From: DATMRF01 sp035566435
GTDB taxonomy: Bacteria; Verrucomicrobiota; Verrucomicrobiia; Limisphaerales; UBA8199
Direction: 5' to 3'
Length of the DNA stretch: 64,000 bases
Assembly (NCBI GenBank): GCA_035566435.1
Contig: DATMRF010000044.1
Location: 1 to 64,000 of the forward strand
The number at the start of each line of letters is the position of its first letter. The first letter of the stretch is position 1. The notes beneath the pieces were generated by a model. The model was not told the DNA's origin and did not search any database. It saw nothing but the letters and a program-made list of their open reading frames with translations. The position numbers were made by a program, and so were the translations under genes. Of the stretch, positions 18,360-27,845 are shown piece after piece.

Positions 18360-19327
18360 TTTCTGGGCGGCTGCTCCAATCCTGAGAGCGGTTTAGGGGG
18401 CTTGCTGAACAAGACCGAAGAGGGGCGCTGTTCCAAATTGTGGAGTAGGAGGATTAGTTCATCGGTCGCGGCGCGAACATTGGCCAGTGAACCGTTCAGT
18501 TCTCCCGTGTCCACGCTGGCAAGCACATGACGCAGTTCCATCGCAGCGCTGGAAAGTTTCGCTTCGAGGGCGGCGGTATTGCGACTCACCCCGGGCAAAT
18601 CAGCCCCTTTGATGGCATCTTGGGCGCCGGCGATGGTTCGTTGCAGGCCGCGGCTGGTTTCGCGGAACTCGACAATTAAGGAACCGGCATTCGTGCCGAG
18701 TTCCTTGAAATCAATCTGATTGACGTTCTCGGCCAGGCGGTTCGCGGCGTCAATCAAGGCTCTTGCTCGATCCAGCAATCCCGCGAGGTCGAGGTCTTCC
18801 ACGCGCAGCAGACTTTTCTCCAAGGACGCCATAACACGGTTAAATTGGCTGGGCGCGGACGGAATGTAATAGTGCTTCGGGGTCCAGGGAATCGGCTCAA
18901 CCGGATAAAGCTTGGGATCGACATATTCCAGGGCGAGGATATTGGCGCCGAGGAACCCCTGCCCCTGCACACGCGCGCGAAGGCCCTGGGCGACTTCCGC
19001 GTCCAGCATTTGCTGGATCTGGGCGGTCGCCGCGCTCCAGACCGTTCCCTCTGGAACCTCGAATTGAATCAGAACATATCGTTCCTTGTATTCCGGATAT
19101 TCTGTCCCGATGAATTCGATGGAACTGACTTTACCAACGGTGACTCCGCGCAGTTTGACCAGGGCACCGACGGAGAGATTCTCGACTTTGCCCGTGACAA
19201 CGGTTTCAAAGACGTCGCGCTTGCCAAAATAGGCCTTCAAGCCCATCGCAAAGAGCGCTCCAACGAACAGCGCAGCTCCCGTAAGAACGAAAAGACCAAT
19301 TCTAAAATGATGGGCTTTCGCGCTCAT
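18356..19327 (-). CDS. mlaD: MlaD/MCE-family lipid transport protein
   Basis: A 323-residue protein with one N-terminal membrane anchor (about 8-30: FRIGLFVLTGAALFVGALFAMGL) followed by the MCE domain (about 38-120, VENLSVGALVKLRGVTVGKVSSIEF). The C-terminal half is helical (LLDRARALIDAANRLAENVNQIDF) and predicted to form an extended region, longer than E. coli MlaD (183 residues) and more like the PqiB/LetB-related forms with a single MCE repeat. It binds phospholipid in the periplasm. Overlaps its neighbours by 4 bp on both sides. Confidence 0.9.
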   Translation of the reverse strand: MSAKAHHFRIGLFVLTGAALFVGALFAMGLKAYFGKRDVFETVVTGKVENLSVGALVKLRGVTVGKVSSIEFIGTEYPEYKERYVLIQFEVPEGTVWSAATAQIQQMLDAEVAQGLRARVQGQGFLGANILALEYVDPKLYPVEPIPWTPKHYYIPSAPSQFNRVMASLEKSLLRVEDLDLAGLLDRARALIDAANRLAENVNQIDFKELGTNAGSLIVEFRETSRGLQRTIAGAQDAIKGADLPGVSRNTAALEAKLSSAAMELRHVLASVDTGELNGSLANVRAATDELILLLHNLEQRPSSVLFSKPPKPLSGLEQPPRK

Positions 19328-20082
19328 GCCGCCTCCCGGTTTAGAAACCGCCGCACCCAGGGTTGGCTGGCGTTTTCACGCAACCACGACGGAGCGCCTT
19401 CCGCAGCGATTCCGCGGGTGTTCGGATCCAGCACCACAACCCGGTCGGCCACGGAATAGATGCTGGCCAACTCGTGAGTCACCATGACGAAGGTGATGCC
19501 AAGTCCTCGCGCCAATTCGCGGATCAGGGCATCGAGGCCGGCCGAAGTAATCGGGTCGAGGCCGGCGGAGGGTTCGTCGAGGAAAAGGAGGCAGGGATCC
19601 ATGACGATGGCGCGCGCAATGCCCGCGCGCTTTTGCATGCCGCCGCTCAGATCCGCCGGAAGCTTCGTAGCGGCGGACTCCAGGCCGACCAGTCGCAATT
19701 TGGAAAGAGCGATCAAATCCTTCGCAACCTCTGACAGGTCCGTAAACTCATCGAGAGGCAAACGGACGTTCTCGACCGTCGTGAGCGAGCCGAACAAAGC
19801 GCCGCCTTGGTAGAGGACGCCGAATTTTCGCAGGATGCGCAGTCGTTCTTCGCCTTCAGCCTGGACAATGCTCGCGCCGGAAATCAGAACGTCACCTCCC
19901 ATCGGCTGGTAGAGCCCAATCAGGTGTTTAAGCAACGTGCTCTTGCCGGAACCAGAGGCGCCGAGGATGGCAAACACCTCGCCACGATGCACCTCGAAGT
20001 TGATCCCTTCGAGAACCAGGCGGTCGCCGTAGCCAACCGTAAGATCCCGAACTTCAATCAGGTTGTGCGCAGCTCCGTTCAT
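19324..20082 (-). CDS. mlaF: Mla ABC transporter ATP-binding protein
   Basis: A 252-residue ABC ATPase. Walker A is GASGSGKSTLLKHLIG (about 39-54), the ABC signature appears as LSGGMQKRAGIARAI, Walker B as LLFLDEPSAGLDP, and the switch histidine as MVTHELAS. The LSGGMQKR signature and the SAGLDPITSAGLD continuation are characteristic of MlaF. It powers phospholipid movement with MlaE. Overlaps both neighbours by 4 bp. Confidence 0.93.
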   Translation of the reverse strand: MNGAAHNLIEVRDLTVGYGDRLVLEGINFEVHRGEVFAILGASGSGKSTLLKHLIGLYQPMGGDVLISGASIVQAEGEERLRILRKFGVLYQGGALFGSLTTVENVRLPLDEFTDLSEVAKDLIALSKLRLVGLESAATKLPADLSGGMQKRAGIARAIVMDPCLLFLDEPSAGLDPITSAGLDALIRELARGLGITFVMVTHELASIYSVADRVVVLDPNTRGIAAEGAPSWLRENASQPWVRRFLNREAA

Positions 20083-21221
20083 TTTCTTAACGTATAAGTC
20101 ACCGAGGCAATAATCACGTCAGCAAGGATAATCAACAAAATGCTACTGACCACGGAACGCGTTGTGGATTCGCCGACCGCGCGAGGCCCTTCGCCGGTTT
20201 GAAGCCCGCGCAAACAGCTCACCGAGGCAACAATCGCTCCGAAGACGATGCTCTTGGAAATGCCTTCGGCAAGATCGCCGAAATGCAAACCGGATTGAAC
20301 CTGGTGCAGCACCATCCGCAAGGGAAAACCCAATCCCAATAAAACGGGGATGCCGCCGAGCAACCCTGCGTACATCGCGAAAATGGTCAAAACGGGGGTC
20401 AACAGGATGCCGGCGACGACTCGCTGGACCACCAGGAATTGCACGGGTGACAATCCCATGGTCTGGAGGGCGTTCAGTTCCTCGTTCACCTTCATTGTGC
20501 CTAACTCGGCGGCGAAGGCGGAGCCCGACCGGCCCGCGAGCATGATCGCCGCCATCACCGGGCCAAGCTCGCGCGACATCACCAGGCCCAACAGATTCGC
20601 CACGAACACCTGCGCGCCGAGTTGCGCCAGAGGCTGTGCCGACTCGAAGGCAATCACCATGCCCACAAGAAATGTAAGCAAAGACACGACGGGTAGCGCG
20701 TTGACTCCAGCCACCTCAAAGACGCGGATGACTTCCTTCCAACGCATACGCCGCGGACGAAAAAGACTCTTGATCACCCCAAGCGTGACTTCTCCGATGA
20801 ATTCAACCTGTTGGCGCAAGTCGCATAACCACAACCAGGTCGCCGCGCCGACGTCCTCAGCCAACGAGGAACAGGCCGGCTCGTGCTCCTGCAGCGCTTG
20901 AAAATCCTCCGTCGAAAAACTGCGAAGCAGATGCTGAAGTTCCGGACTTAGTCCGGTTAAATTGACGTTTGCCCCTGGTGTCATCCCGCCGACCGAAAGG
21001 TGATAGAGCAACGCCAGCCCCGCGCTGTCGCAGACAAGCTGGCGGACATCGATTTCAAGCCTAGCGACTTTAATTCCCGCCAACTCGCTCTCAAGTTTGC
21101 CCCACGCCACAGCGGTGGACTCCGTATCGAGCTCACCCGCAAATACGAGTTTGCCCGTTCCATCAGGTCGTACCGAGAGATCCCAGCGAACTGACAAATC
21201 GACTGGAGACACGACAGCCAT
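20079..21221 (-). CDS. mlaE: MlaE-type permease with fused N-terminal STAS (MlaB-like) domain
   Basis: A 380-residue fusion. Residues about 10-115 form a STAS domain (GELDTESTAVAWGKLESEL, LVCDSAGLALLYHLSVGG), matching the separate MlaB partner of E. coli. The remaining 260 residues are the MlaE permease with five or six membrane segments, including GMVIAFESAQPLAQLGA and the RELGPVMAAIMLAGRSGSAFAAELGTMKVNEELNAL loop. The start ATG follows the stop of the outer-membrane factor gene directly (TGAATG at 21219-21224), so translation is coupled to the efflux genes upstream. Confidence 0.93.
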   Translation of the reverse strand: MAVVSPVDLSVRWDLSVRPDGTGKLVFAGELDTESTAVAWGKLESELAGIKVARLEIDVRQLVCDSAGLALLYHLSVGGMTPGANVNLTGLSPELQHLLRSFSTEDFQALQEHEPACSSLAEDVGAATWLWLCDLRQQVEFIGEVTLGVIKSLFRPRRMRWKEVIRVFEVAGVNALPVVSLLTFLVGMVIAFESAQPLAQLGAQVFVANLLGLVMSRELGPVMAAIMLAGRSGSAFAAELGTMKVNEELNALQTMGLSPVQFLVVQRVVAGILLTPVLTIFAMYAGLLGGIPVLLGLGFPLRMVLHQVQSGLHFGDLAEGISKSIVFGAIVASVSCLRGLQTGEGPRAVGESTTRSVVSSILLIILADVIIASVTYTLRK

Positions 21222-22613
21222 TCAAGGGTGCTGATTCGGTTTCATTTCTTCCTGCCACCCGCCACCAAGGGCTTTGTAAAGCGTAACCACAGCCAGGAGC
21301 TGATCGCGTTGAGTGCGGGCCAGATTGAGTTCTGCCGGGAAAAGCTGCTGCTGAGCTTCCAAAACCTCGTAGTAATCGGCTTTGCCGGCCACATACCGCT
21401 CGGTCGAAAGCTTCACCGCCGTTTCCAGGGCGGTCACTTCGTGCGCCTGGTGCTGGCGAATTTCAACGAGTTCCGCTCGGGAGACCAGCGCGTCTGAAAC
21501 TTCTCGAAACGCATTAAGGACGGTCTGTCGGTATTGCAGCTCGAATTGGTTCCGCGCGGCCTTGCTCTGACGGTATTGTCCCACCAACCGGCCCCCCTCG
21601 AAGAGCGGGCCAGTTCCTTCCGCGGCAATTCCCCACGCATTTGCACTTCCCAGAGTAAAGCCGGACAGTTCCGGGCTGACTTTTCCCAGCAGCGCCGTCA
21701 GTCCGATTTTGGGGAAAAACTCGGCGAGAGACTCGCCAACCTGCGCGTTGGCGGAGCGCAAGCCCTGTTCGGCCTCCCGCACGTCAGGTCGGCGCTCCAG
21801 CAGCGCGGAAGGTAATCCTGCCGGAATCTCGGGCATCCCCTGGGTGAGCAGCGGAGTTGGACGTTCAATGGGCCCAGGGTTCCGGCCCAACAACACGCAG
21901 AGTTGATTCTCGGTGGCCGAAATTCGCTCGCGGATTGCCGGGACGGCGGCGGCGGCATCGTCCAGGGCAGCTTCAGCTCGAGCGGATTGCAAGGCCGAGG
22001 CGGTGCCGCCCGCGACGCGTTGGCTGAAGATCCTCAGGCTCTCCGCAAAGGAATTGGTTGTGTGACTGGCAATCTCGAGCTCCTGATCCAATTCGAGCAG
22101 TTGGAAATAAGTCGTCGCTACGTCGCTTAGCAGGGTTAAACGCACGCCGCGTCGTCCCTCCTCGGATGCCAGGAATTGAGCGCGGGCCGATTCGTTCAGG
22201 CGACGCACACGGCCCCAAAGGTCCACTTCCCAGAACGCATTGAGCGTAGCCACGGCCGAATTGACAGTGGCGGCATTGTTCGGGAATCCGGAGCCGAACA
22301 CATCGTTGCGTCCGCGGCTAACAGTGCCGTTATAATTCACGCTGGGAACGAACTGCGACCGCGCTTGCATCGCCAACGCGCGGGCTTGTTCGACTCGAGC
22401 CATGGCGATGCGCAGATCATAGTTATTCGTCAGGGCCTCGCGAATCAGCGCCTGCAAAGTGTCGTCCTTGTAAACCTCCCACCAGGTCAGTTCGGTGTAT
22501 GCGCCGCTCGCGGACTGGTTTTCACTGCGAAAGGCTGCGGGCGAATCAATGACCGGACGCTTGTAATTCGGGCCAACGGCGCAACCTGTAAAGCACAGGA
22601 CGACGTAGAGCAT
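21222..22613 (-). CDS. RND efflux outer-membrane lipoprotein (NodT/OprM family)
   Basis: A 463-residue TolC-like outer-membrane factor. Start at 22613 gives MLYVVLCFTGC, a short lipoprotein signal with Cys at position 11, followed by AVGPNYKRP, the family hallmark. Two repeats of OEP helices follow, with WWEVYKDDTLQALIREAL early and GLPSALLERRPDVREAE midway. An alternative ATG at 22907 overlaps the stop of the RND gene (ATGA), but the extra 98 residues are encoded by palindromic repeats and contain no signal; this overlap may be the ancestral start (see findings). It exports drugs or metabolites with the adaptor and the RND pump. Confidence 0.88.
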   Translation of the reverse strand: MLYVVLCFTGCAVGPNYKRPVIDSPAAFRSENQSASGAYTELTWWEVYKDDTLQALIREALTNNYDLRIAMARVEQARALAMQARSQFVPSVNYNGTVSRGRNDVFGSGFPNNAATVNSAVATLNAFWEVDLWGRVRRLNESARAQFLASEEGRRGVRLTLLSDVATTYFQLLELDQELEIASHTTNSFAESLRIFSQRVAGGTASALQSARAEAALDDAAAAVPAIRERISATENQLCVLLGRNPGPIERPTPLLTQGMPEIPAGLPSALLERRPDVREAEQGLRSANAQVGESLAEFFPKIGLTALLGKVSPELSGFTLGSANAWGIAAEGTGPLFEGGRLVGQYRQSKAARNQFELQYRQTVLNAFREVSDALVSRAELVEIRQHQAHEVTALETAVKLSTERYVAGKADYYEVLEAQQQLFPAELNLARTQRDQLLAVVTLYKALGGGWQEEMKPNQHP

Positions 22614-22619
22614 GCATAG

Positions 22620-22903
22620 CAGGTTGGAAAGTCCGGGAGTACCGTTCTGGAGTCGCTGCAAGGCACCGCGTAGCGGAGCTGCGATGGTGGCCATGGATCT
22701 CAACCCATGGTTGAGTGCTCCCGACGCAGCACGAGTCGCGAAGCGACGTCCGAACTCAAACCGACCGAACGGTCGGAAGGGTGTCAACGGTTCCTCGCGC
22801 GTCGCTCCGCGACGCAAACCCCTTCGGGCCACGCGTTCAGTGGACTCAAGTCCACGGCTACCGTCTGCTGTCGCTCCGCGACACTCCATTGCCGGCTCAT
22901 TCC
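22620..22903. repeat. Composite palindromic repeat element between RND and outer-membrane factor genes
   Basis: Densely packed perfect palindromes: GTCGCGAAGCGAC-type (22735), CCGACCGAACGGTCGG (22762), GCGTCGCTCCGCGACGC (22799), GTGGACTCAAGTCCAC (22841), TGTCGCTCCGCGACA (22869) and TCAACCCATGGTTGA (22700). Similar modules occur at about 350 (GTGGACTAAAGTCC). The element stays open in the minus-strand reading frame of the outer-membrane factor. It may be a REP/BIME-like insertion into the 5' part of that gene or its leader. Confidence 0.7.
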
Positions 22904-25900
22904 TCATGCCGTGCCTTCCGCGGGGGCCTGGCCGCTCGGCGTAACGCTGGTCTCAGACTTCGCCTCGTGGCGGGAACGGGCGAGTTTCTCAATCACATAG
23001 AAGGTGACGGGAATCAGGCAGGCGGCAATGCAGGTCGCGGCGAGCATGCCTCCGATGACCACCGTGCCAATAATGCGCCGGGACACCGCTCCTGCCCCGG
23101 TCGCGAACCACAAAGGCACCGTTCCGAGGATAAAGGCGAAGGAGGTCATCAGGATCGGCCGCAGGCGCGTACGGGCACCGGTCAAAGCGGCTTCGATTAG
23201 CGGCTTGCCTTTCTCGTATTCAAGCCGGGCGAATTCGACGATCAGAATCGCGTTTTTTGCCGCCAATCCGATCAGCATGACCAGACCGATTTGCGCGTAA
23301 ACGTTGTTCACCATGTGCCGCGAAGCTAGCGCGACGAACGCGCCCAAAACTGCGACGGGTGTGCCGAGGAGAACGCTGAAGGGCAGGCTCCAGCTTTCAT
23401 ACAAAGCGGCCAGAATCAAAAACACAAAGAGGAAGGAGAGCCCAAAAATCGCCGCGGGCGGCACGCCCTGCTGCGCTTTCTGCTCCTGGAACGACATCCC
23501 AAGATAGTCATAGCCCATTTCCGGCGGCATAGTTTGGGCAAAAACCTCCTCCAAGGCTTTGGTTGCCTGCGCAGAACTGTAGCCCGGGGCGGCTGCGCCG
23601 TTGAGTTGCGCGCTGCGATAAAGGTTATAACGCAGGGAGAACTCCGGTCCCGAAATGGATTTGGTCGAGGTCAGGGCCGCGAGCGGCACGGCCTCCCCAT
23701 CGTGGTTGCGGACATAAAACAGTCCCAGATTTTCAGCGCGGGTTCGATAGTCGCCCTCAGCTTGCACATAAACCTGCCACTGCCGGCCAAACCGGTTAAA
23801 GTAATCGATGAAATAACCTCCCATGAAGGTCTGCAAGGTGTTGTAAACCTGCGTTAGCTCGACCCCCTCCTTCAGGGCCTTGTCACGGTCCACATTCACG
23901 TAAAGCTGTGGCACAATCGGCAGAAAGGTGGTGTTGATGCTGGCAATTTCCGGACGCTTACGCGCGGCCTCCATGAACTTGTTGACGTTAGCTGCCAGGA
24001 ACGGAATGTCCTTGCCGCCCCGGTCCTCCAGAACGTAGGTGAATCCCCCGGCGGTGCCGACGCCTTGAATAGCCGGGGGTGGAAATGCGAAGGCGATCGC
24101 GCCGGGGATACCGGAAAGCTTTTGGTTCAGGTGCGCCTTGATCGCTTCGTAGCTCTCCTCGGGCTTGGTGCGCTCGCGCCAATCCTTCAGGCTCAGCCAA
24201 AGGAACGCGCTGTAGGTATTGCGCGAAAAGCTAAGCAGGCTGAAGCCGGTAACCGTGGTGCAATACTGGACGCCTGGCGTAGCCAGTGCAATCTCTTCCG
24301 CTTGCTTGCAAACTGCCTCCGTGCGTTCCAGGGAAGCGGCAAATGGAAGCTGAATGTTAGCGTAGAGAAATCCCTGGTCTTCCTCCGGCAGAAAACCGGA
24401 GGGCAGCGTCTTGCCCAGGAGGCCGGCCCCCAACGCCACCAAGCCGAGAAACAACAGGCTGAACGTGGATTTACGAATTAACGCAGCGCAAACGCCAACG
24501 TAGCCGTCAGCGGTCCGGCCATAAGTCCGGTTGAACCGCCCGAAGAACCAACCGAGGGGGCCTTTGGTCTTTTGCGCTGGCCGCAGGAGCAAAGCCGAGA
24601 GCGCCGGGCTCAGTGTCAGCGCGTTGAAAGCGGAAATCAGGACGGAAATCGCGATGGTAACTGCGAATTGTTGATATAGCCTGCCCGTGATTCCTGGAAT
24701 GAAGACGGTGGGAAGGAAAACTGCGGATAGAATGATCGCGATCGCAACGACCGGGCCCGAGACTTCCTCCATCGCCTTTAACGTGGCTTCTTTCGGAGAC
24801 ATGCCCTCGTCAATGTGGTGTTCCACCGCTTCCACGACTACAATGGCGTCGTCCACTACCAGGCCGATGGCGAGCACCAGCCCGAACAGCGACAATGTAT
24901 TAATGGAAAAGCCCAACAAGGGGAAAACGGCGAACGTGCCAACCAGAGACACAGGCACTGCCAATAACGGGATGAGGGCCGCGCGCCAACCTTGCAGGAA
25001 GACAAACACCACCAGCATCACCAGGGCCAGCGCCTCCCAGAACGTCTTTCCAATTTCGCGAATTCCTTCGGTAACAGCTTTGGTCGTGTTAATGGCGATC
25101 TTGTAATCGAGATCCGATGGGAATCGCTGCTTCAACTCCGCCATGCGCTTTTCGACACCCTTGGCCGCTTCGATCGCGTTGGAACCGGGCAGTTGATATA
25201 ACGCAAGAATGGCGCTTGGCTTTCCGTTGAAACGGCCGATTACGTTGTAATCGGCCGCGCCCAGTTGGATGCGCGCAACATCCTTCAGCCGCACGATGGA
25301 ACCATCCGGTGTGGCGCGCAGAACGATATTCCCGAATTCGTCCTCCGAAACGAGCCGGCCTTGAGCGCGAACCGTATAAGTGAATTCCTGTCCCGGCGGA
25401 CTGGGCCGGCCGCCGAGCTTCCCGGCCGGATTCACGGTGTTCTGACTGTTCACCGCGCTGATAATCTCAGGGACAGTGATATTGAGCTTGGCCAGTTGAT
25501 CCGGTTTTACCCAAATCCGCATTGCATACTGCCCGGCGCCGAAGACCTGCACCTGCGAAATGCCCGACACACGGCTGAGAGAGTCGTCGAGGTTGATGTA
25601 GGCGTAATTGGCCAGAAACTCCGCATCGTGCGTCCCCCCGGGCGAGTTGAGCGCAATGATGACGAACGGAGCGGTGAGGGATTTCTGGACCGTGACACCA
25701 TAGTTGCGGACGTCGGCAGGCAGTTGGGATTCGGCCTGGGCGTAACGCAACTGGGTCAGCACATGGTCAATGTTGGGGTCAGTCTTGAGATCGAAGTTCA
25801 CGAACATGCGCATGCTGCCGTCGTTGGCGTTGATCGAATACATGTAGTTCATGTTGTCCACGCCACTCATCTGCTGCTCGATGGGGGTGGCTACGGATTG

Positions 25901-26074
25901 CTCGATGGTCTGGGCGTCCGCCCCCACGTAATTCGCCAGTATGTAGATCTCGGGAGGAACAACCTTCGGAAACTGTGCTACCGGCAGCCCCAGCAGCGTC
26001 ACCAGGCCCACAATGACCATGATGATAGAAATCACCATGGCGACGATCGGACGATTGATGAAGAATTTAGACAT
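22904..26074 (-). CDS. RND efflux permease (AcrB/MexB, HAE1 type)
   Basis: A 1056-residue proton-driven inner-membrane pump, full length for the family. The N-terminus MSKFFINRPIVAMVISIIMV is the expected first transmembrane helix. The proton-relay helix 4 is recognisable as LVLAIGLVVDDAIVVVEAVE (paired aspartates) and the second-half helix by GLAAKNAILIVEFA. Two large periplasmic loops and the AGGFTYVLEDRGG-type docking segment are present. It sits 5 bp after the adaptor gene and shares an ATGA overlap with an upstream-extended reading frame of the outer-membrane factor. Confidence 0.95.
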   Translation of the reverse strand: MSKFFINRPIVAMVISIIMVIVGLVTLLGLPVAQFPKVVPPEIYILANYVGADAQTIEQSVATPIEQQMSGVDNMNYMYSINANDGSMRMFVNFDLKTDPNIDHVLTQLRYAQAESQLPADVRNYGVTVQKSLTAPFVIIALNSPGGTHDAEFLANYAYINLDDSLSRVSGISQVQVFGAGQYAMRIWVKPDQLAKLNITVPEIISAVNSQNTVNPAGKLGGRPSPPGQEFTYTVRAQGRLVSEDEFGNIVLRATPDGSIVRLKDVARIQLGAADYNVIGRFNGKPSAILALYQLPGSNAIEAAKGVEKRMAELKQRFPSDLDYKIAINTTKAVTEGIREIGKTFWEALALVMLVVFVFLQGWRAALIPLLAVPVSLVGTFAVFPLLGFSINTLSLFGLVLAIGLVVDDAIVVVEAVEHHIDEGMSPKEATLKAMEEVSGPVVAIAIILSAVFLPTVFIPGITGRLYQQFAVTIAISVLISAFNALTLSPALSALLLRPAQKTKGPLGWFFGRFNRTYGRTADGYVGVCAALIRKSTFSLLFLGLVALGAGLLGKTLPSGFLPEEDQGFLYANIQLPFAASLERTEAVCKQAEEIALATPGVQYCTTVTGFSLLSFSRNTYSAFLWLSLKDWRERTKPEESYEAIKAHLNQKLSGIPGAIAFAFPPPAIQGVGTAGGFTYVLEDRGGKDIPFLAANVNKFMEAARKRPEIASINTTFLPIVPQLYVNVDRDKALKEGVELTQVYNTLQTFMGGYFIDYFNRFGRQWQVYVQAEGDYRTRAENLGLFYVRNHDGEAVPLAALTSTKSISGPEFSLRYNLYRSAQLNGAAAPGYSSAQATKALEEVFAQTMPPEMGYDYLGMSFQEQKAQQGVPPAAIFGLSFLFVFLILAALYESWSLPFSVLLGTPVAVLGAFVALASRHMVNNVYAQIGLVMLIGLAAKNAILIVEFARLEYEKGKPLIEAALTGARTRLRPILMTSFAFILGTVPLWFATGAGAVSRRIIGTVVIGGMLAATCIAACLIPVTFYVIEKLARSRHEAKSETSVTPSGQAPAEGTA

Positions 26075-26079
26075 GAGAG

Positions 26080-27282
26080 CTATTTGTTTGGCGGCCCTGC
26101 GGTCGCTTGAACGATTTGTTCCGTCGGGAAATTTGTTGTGGTTACCGTCACTCCTTCCCGAACCTTTTGAATGCCCTCGACCACTACGCGCTGACCCGGG
26201 CGCAGACCTTCTTCGATCATCCAGAGACTGCCGCTCCGGTCGCCGACCCGCACCGGCTGGATGTGGATTTTGTTGTCGGGTTCGACAACGGCCACCTGAT
26301 AGCTGCCCTGCAATTCTGAAACGGCGCGCTGAGGCACGAGCAGCGAGTCGTGCTTCAGGTCGAGCTTTATCCGCACGCGTGCGAACTCCCCGGGACGAAG
26401 CGCGCCGCCCGGGTTGGGGAAGAGCGCCTCCACTCTCAACGCTCCAGTGGTTGGACCAATTTGCCGGTCGGCAGCGTAAATTTTTCCTTTGAGCGGATAA
26501 ATGGTGCCGTCGGTGAGGATTAAATCGATCTCCAACTGCCTGAGCCGCTCATACCGATCGCTCTCGGTTGAGAACTGTTTCGTGAAGTTGATATACGCCT
26601 GTTCGGTGACGTTGTAATACGCTTTGATCGGGTCCACCGTGGATACGGTCGTCAACTCGCCGCTGGCGGGTCCTACCAGATCGCCGATCTGCGCCCGCGC
26701 GATGCTGGCGATCCCGTCAATTGGCGACATGATCTTTGTGAAATCCAGATTTACTTGAGCCTGCTCCACCTGGGCGCTCGCTGAGACAACCGCCGCTTTG
26801 GCTTCCAGGTTCGCCTGGACCGCATCGTCATATTCTTCCTGGCTGATGGCTTTGTCCTTTACCAGGGGAGCGTAACGTTTGACGTCGAGTTCCGTCTTGC
26901 CGAACCTGGCTTCGGCCTGGGCGAGCAAGCCTTTGGCCTGGTCGAGTGCTGCCTGGAACGGCCGTGGGTCAATCTCGAAGAGCAAATCGCCCTTTTTAAT
27001 CGGGTCGCCCTCGCGGTAGTTTTGTTTAAGGAGATAGCCGGTGACCTGCGCGCGAATTTGGGCGTTCACCAATCCGTCTAGTATCCCAATCCACTCATGA
27101 TAAATCGGCACATCGGCCTGCGTTACACTTGCGACTTCCACTAATGGAGGCGGTGGTGCGACCTGAGACTTGGGTTTGCAACCCGCGAGGCAGAGTAGCA
27201 GGCCTGTGGCGCCGCCCACTCGCGCCACCAGCACCGACCAACGTTGGAAGAGCATTGCTATTTTAGCTTTTCCCGTTTTCAT
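26080..27282 (-). CDS. RND periplasmic adaptor lipoprotein (AcrA/MexA family)
   Basis: A 400-residue membrane-fusion protein linking the RND pump to the outer-membrane factor. Lipobox LAGC with Cys35 follows a hydrophobic stretch. The biotinyl/lipoyl halves (ALIRAQVTGYLLKQNYREGDPIKKGDLLFEIDPRPF early, and INFTKIMSPIDGIASIARAQIGDLVGP later) enclose a helical hairpin rich in Ala and Glu. The ATG at 27282 has an AAAGGA Shine-Dalgarno 8-9 bp upstream. It overlaps the end of the preceding small membrane-protein gene (stop 27263) by 20 bp. Confidence 0.94.
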   Translation of the reverse strand: MKTGKAKIAMLFQRWSVLVARVGGATGLLLCLAGCKPKSQVAPPPPLVEVASVTQADVPIYHEWIGILDGLVNAQIRAQVTGYLLKQNYREGDPIKKGDLLFEIDPRPFQAALDQAKGLLAQAEARFGKTELDVKRYAPLVKDKAISQEEYDDAVQANLEAKAAVVSASAQVEQAQVNLDFTKIMSPIDGIASIARAQIGDLVGPASGELTTVSTVDPIKAYYNVTEQAYINFTKQFSTESDRYERLRQLEIDLILTDGTIYPLKGKIYAADRQIGPTTGALRVEALFPNPGGALRPGEFARVRIKLDLKHDSLLVPQRAVSELQGSYQVAVVEPDNKIHIQPVRVGDRSGSLWMIEEGLRPGQRVVVEGIQKVREGVTVTTTNFPTEQIVQATAGPPNK

Positions 27283-27775
27283 AGGCCGCGTCCTTTCTCT
27301 TCAGTAGTTCTTGGGATGGTGATCCGGCAGTAGCGGACCCCTTCTCCACAGCTTCCTGCCGATCTTCCTCACGTTCCGCGGCGAGGACGGTGCGATAGAC
27401 CATTGTCAAACCCGCCGCGACAAAGCACAATGCCGCGCCGATGCCCGCAAACCGCTGCGCCAATTGGTCCAACTGGAGCCACCGTAAAGGGTAAAGGAGC
27501 GCTGCCGAAGTTATGATACCCAGCGCCACCAGGCCGCCATAACGAAAGGCGCGCGGTGTTCTCTTCCCACAAGTAAGCACGAGTCGCAAATAAGCAAACA
27601 GAGAGGTAAAACCGACCAGAAATGCGATCGCTGTCCAGATCGAGAAATCGAATGAGATTTCCGGATTGCTGACGCGCAACGCTTGTGAAACCGCCAGCAC
27701 CGCTCCGAAGCCGAACGCGCTTGAGAATGCCACGACCGTCGACAAATCCCGGTCGCTTTTTGATTCTGTATCCAC
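27263..27775 (-). CDS. Small four-helix membrane protein of unknown function
   Basis: About 170 residues with four hydrophobic segments (VVAFSSAFGFGAVLAVSQAL, IWTAIAFLVGFTSLFAYLRLVL, YGGLVALGIITSAALLYPL, FAGIGAALCFVAAGLTMVY) and a charged C-terminus (EREEDRQEAVEKG). I do not recognise a family. The GTG at 27775 is chosen as start: the frame stays open to an ATG at 27973, but that part overlaps the DUF2934 gene by 128 bp and reads like non-coding peptide. It lies between DUF2934 and the adaptor gene and probably belongs to the same transcript. Confidence 0.55.
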   Translation of the reverse strand: MDTESKSDRDLSTVVAFSSAFGFGAVLAVSQALRVSNPEISFDFSIWTAIAFLVGFTSLFAYLRLVLTCGKRTPRAFRYGGLVALGIITSAALLYPLRWLQLDQLAQRFAGIGAALCFVAAGLTMVYRTVLAAEREEDRQEAVEKGSATAGSPSQELLKRKDAAYENGKS

Positions 27776-27845
27776 AGGTTTGCTGTATTCGCTGGTTACT
27801 GGCGTTCTCGGATTACCGTGATCGCGCCAACATTCAGGTATTTGT

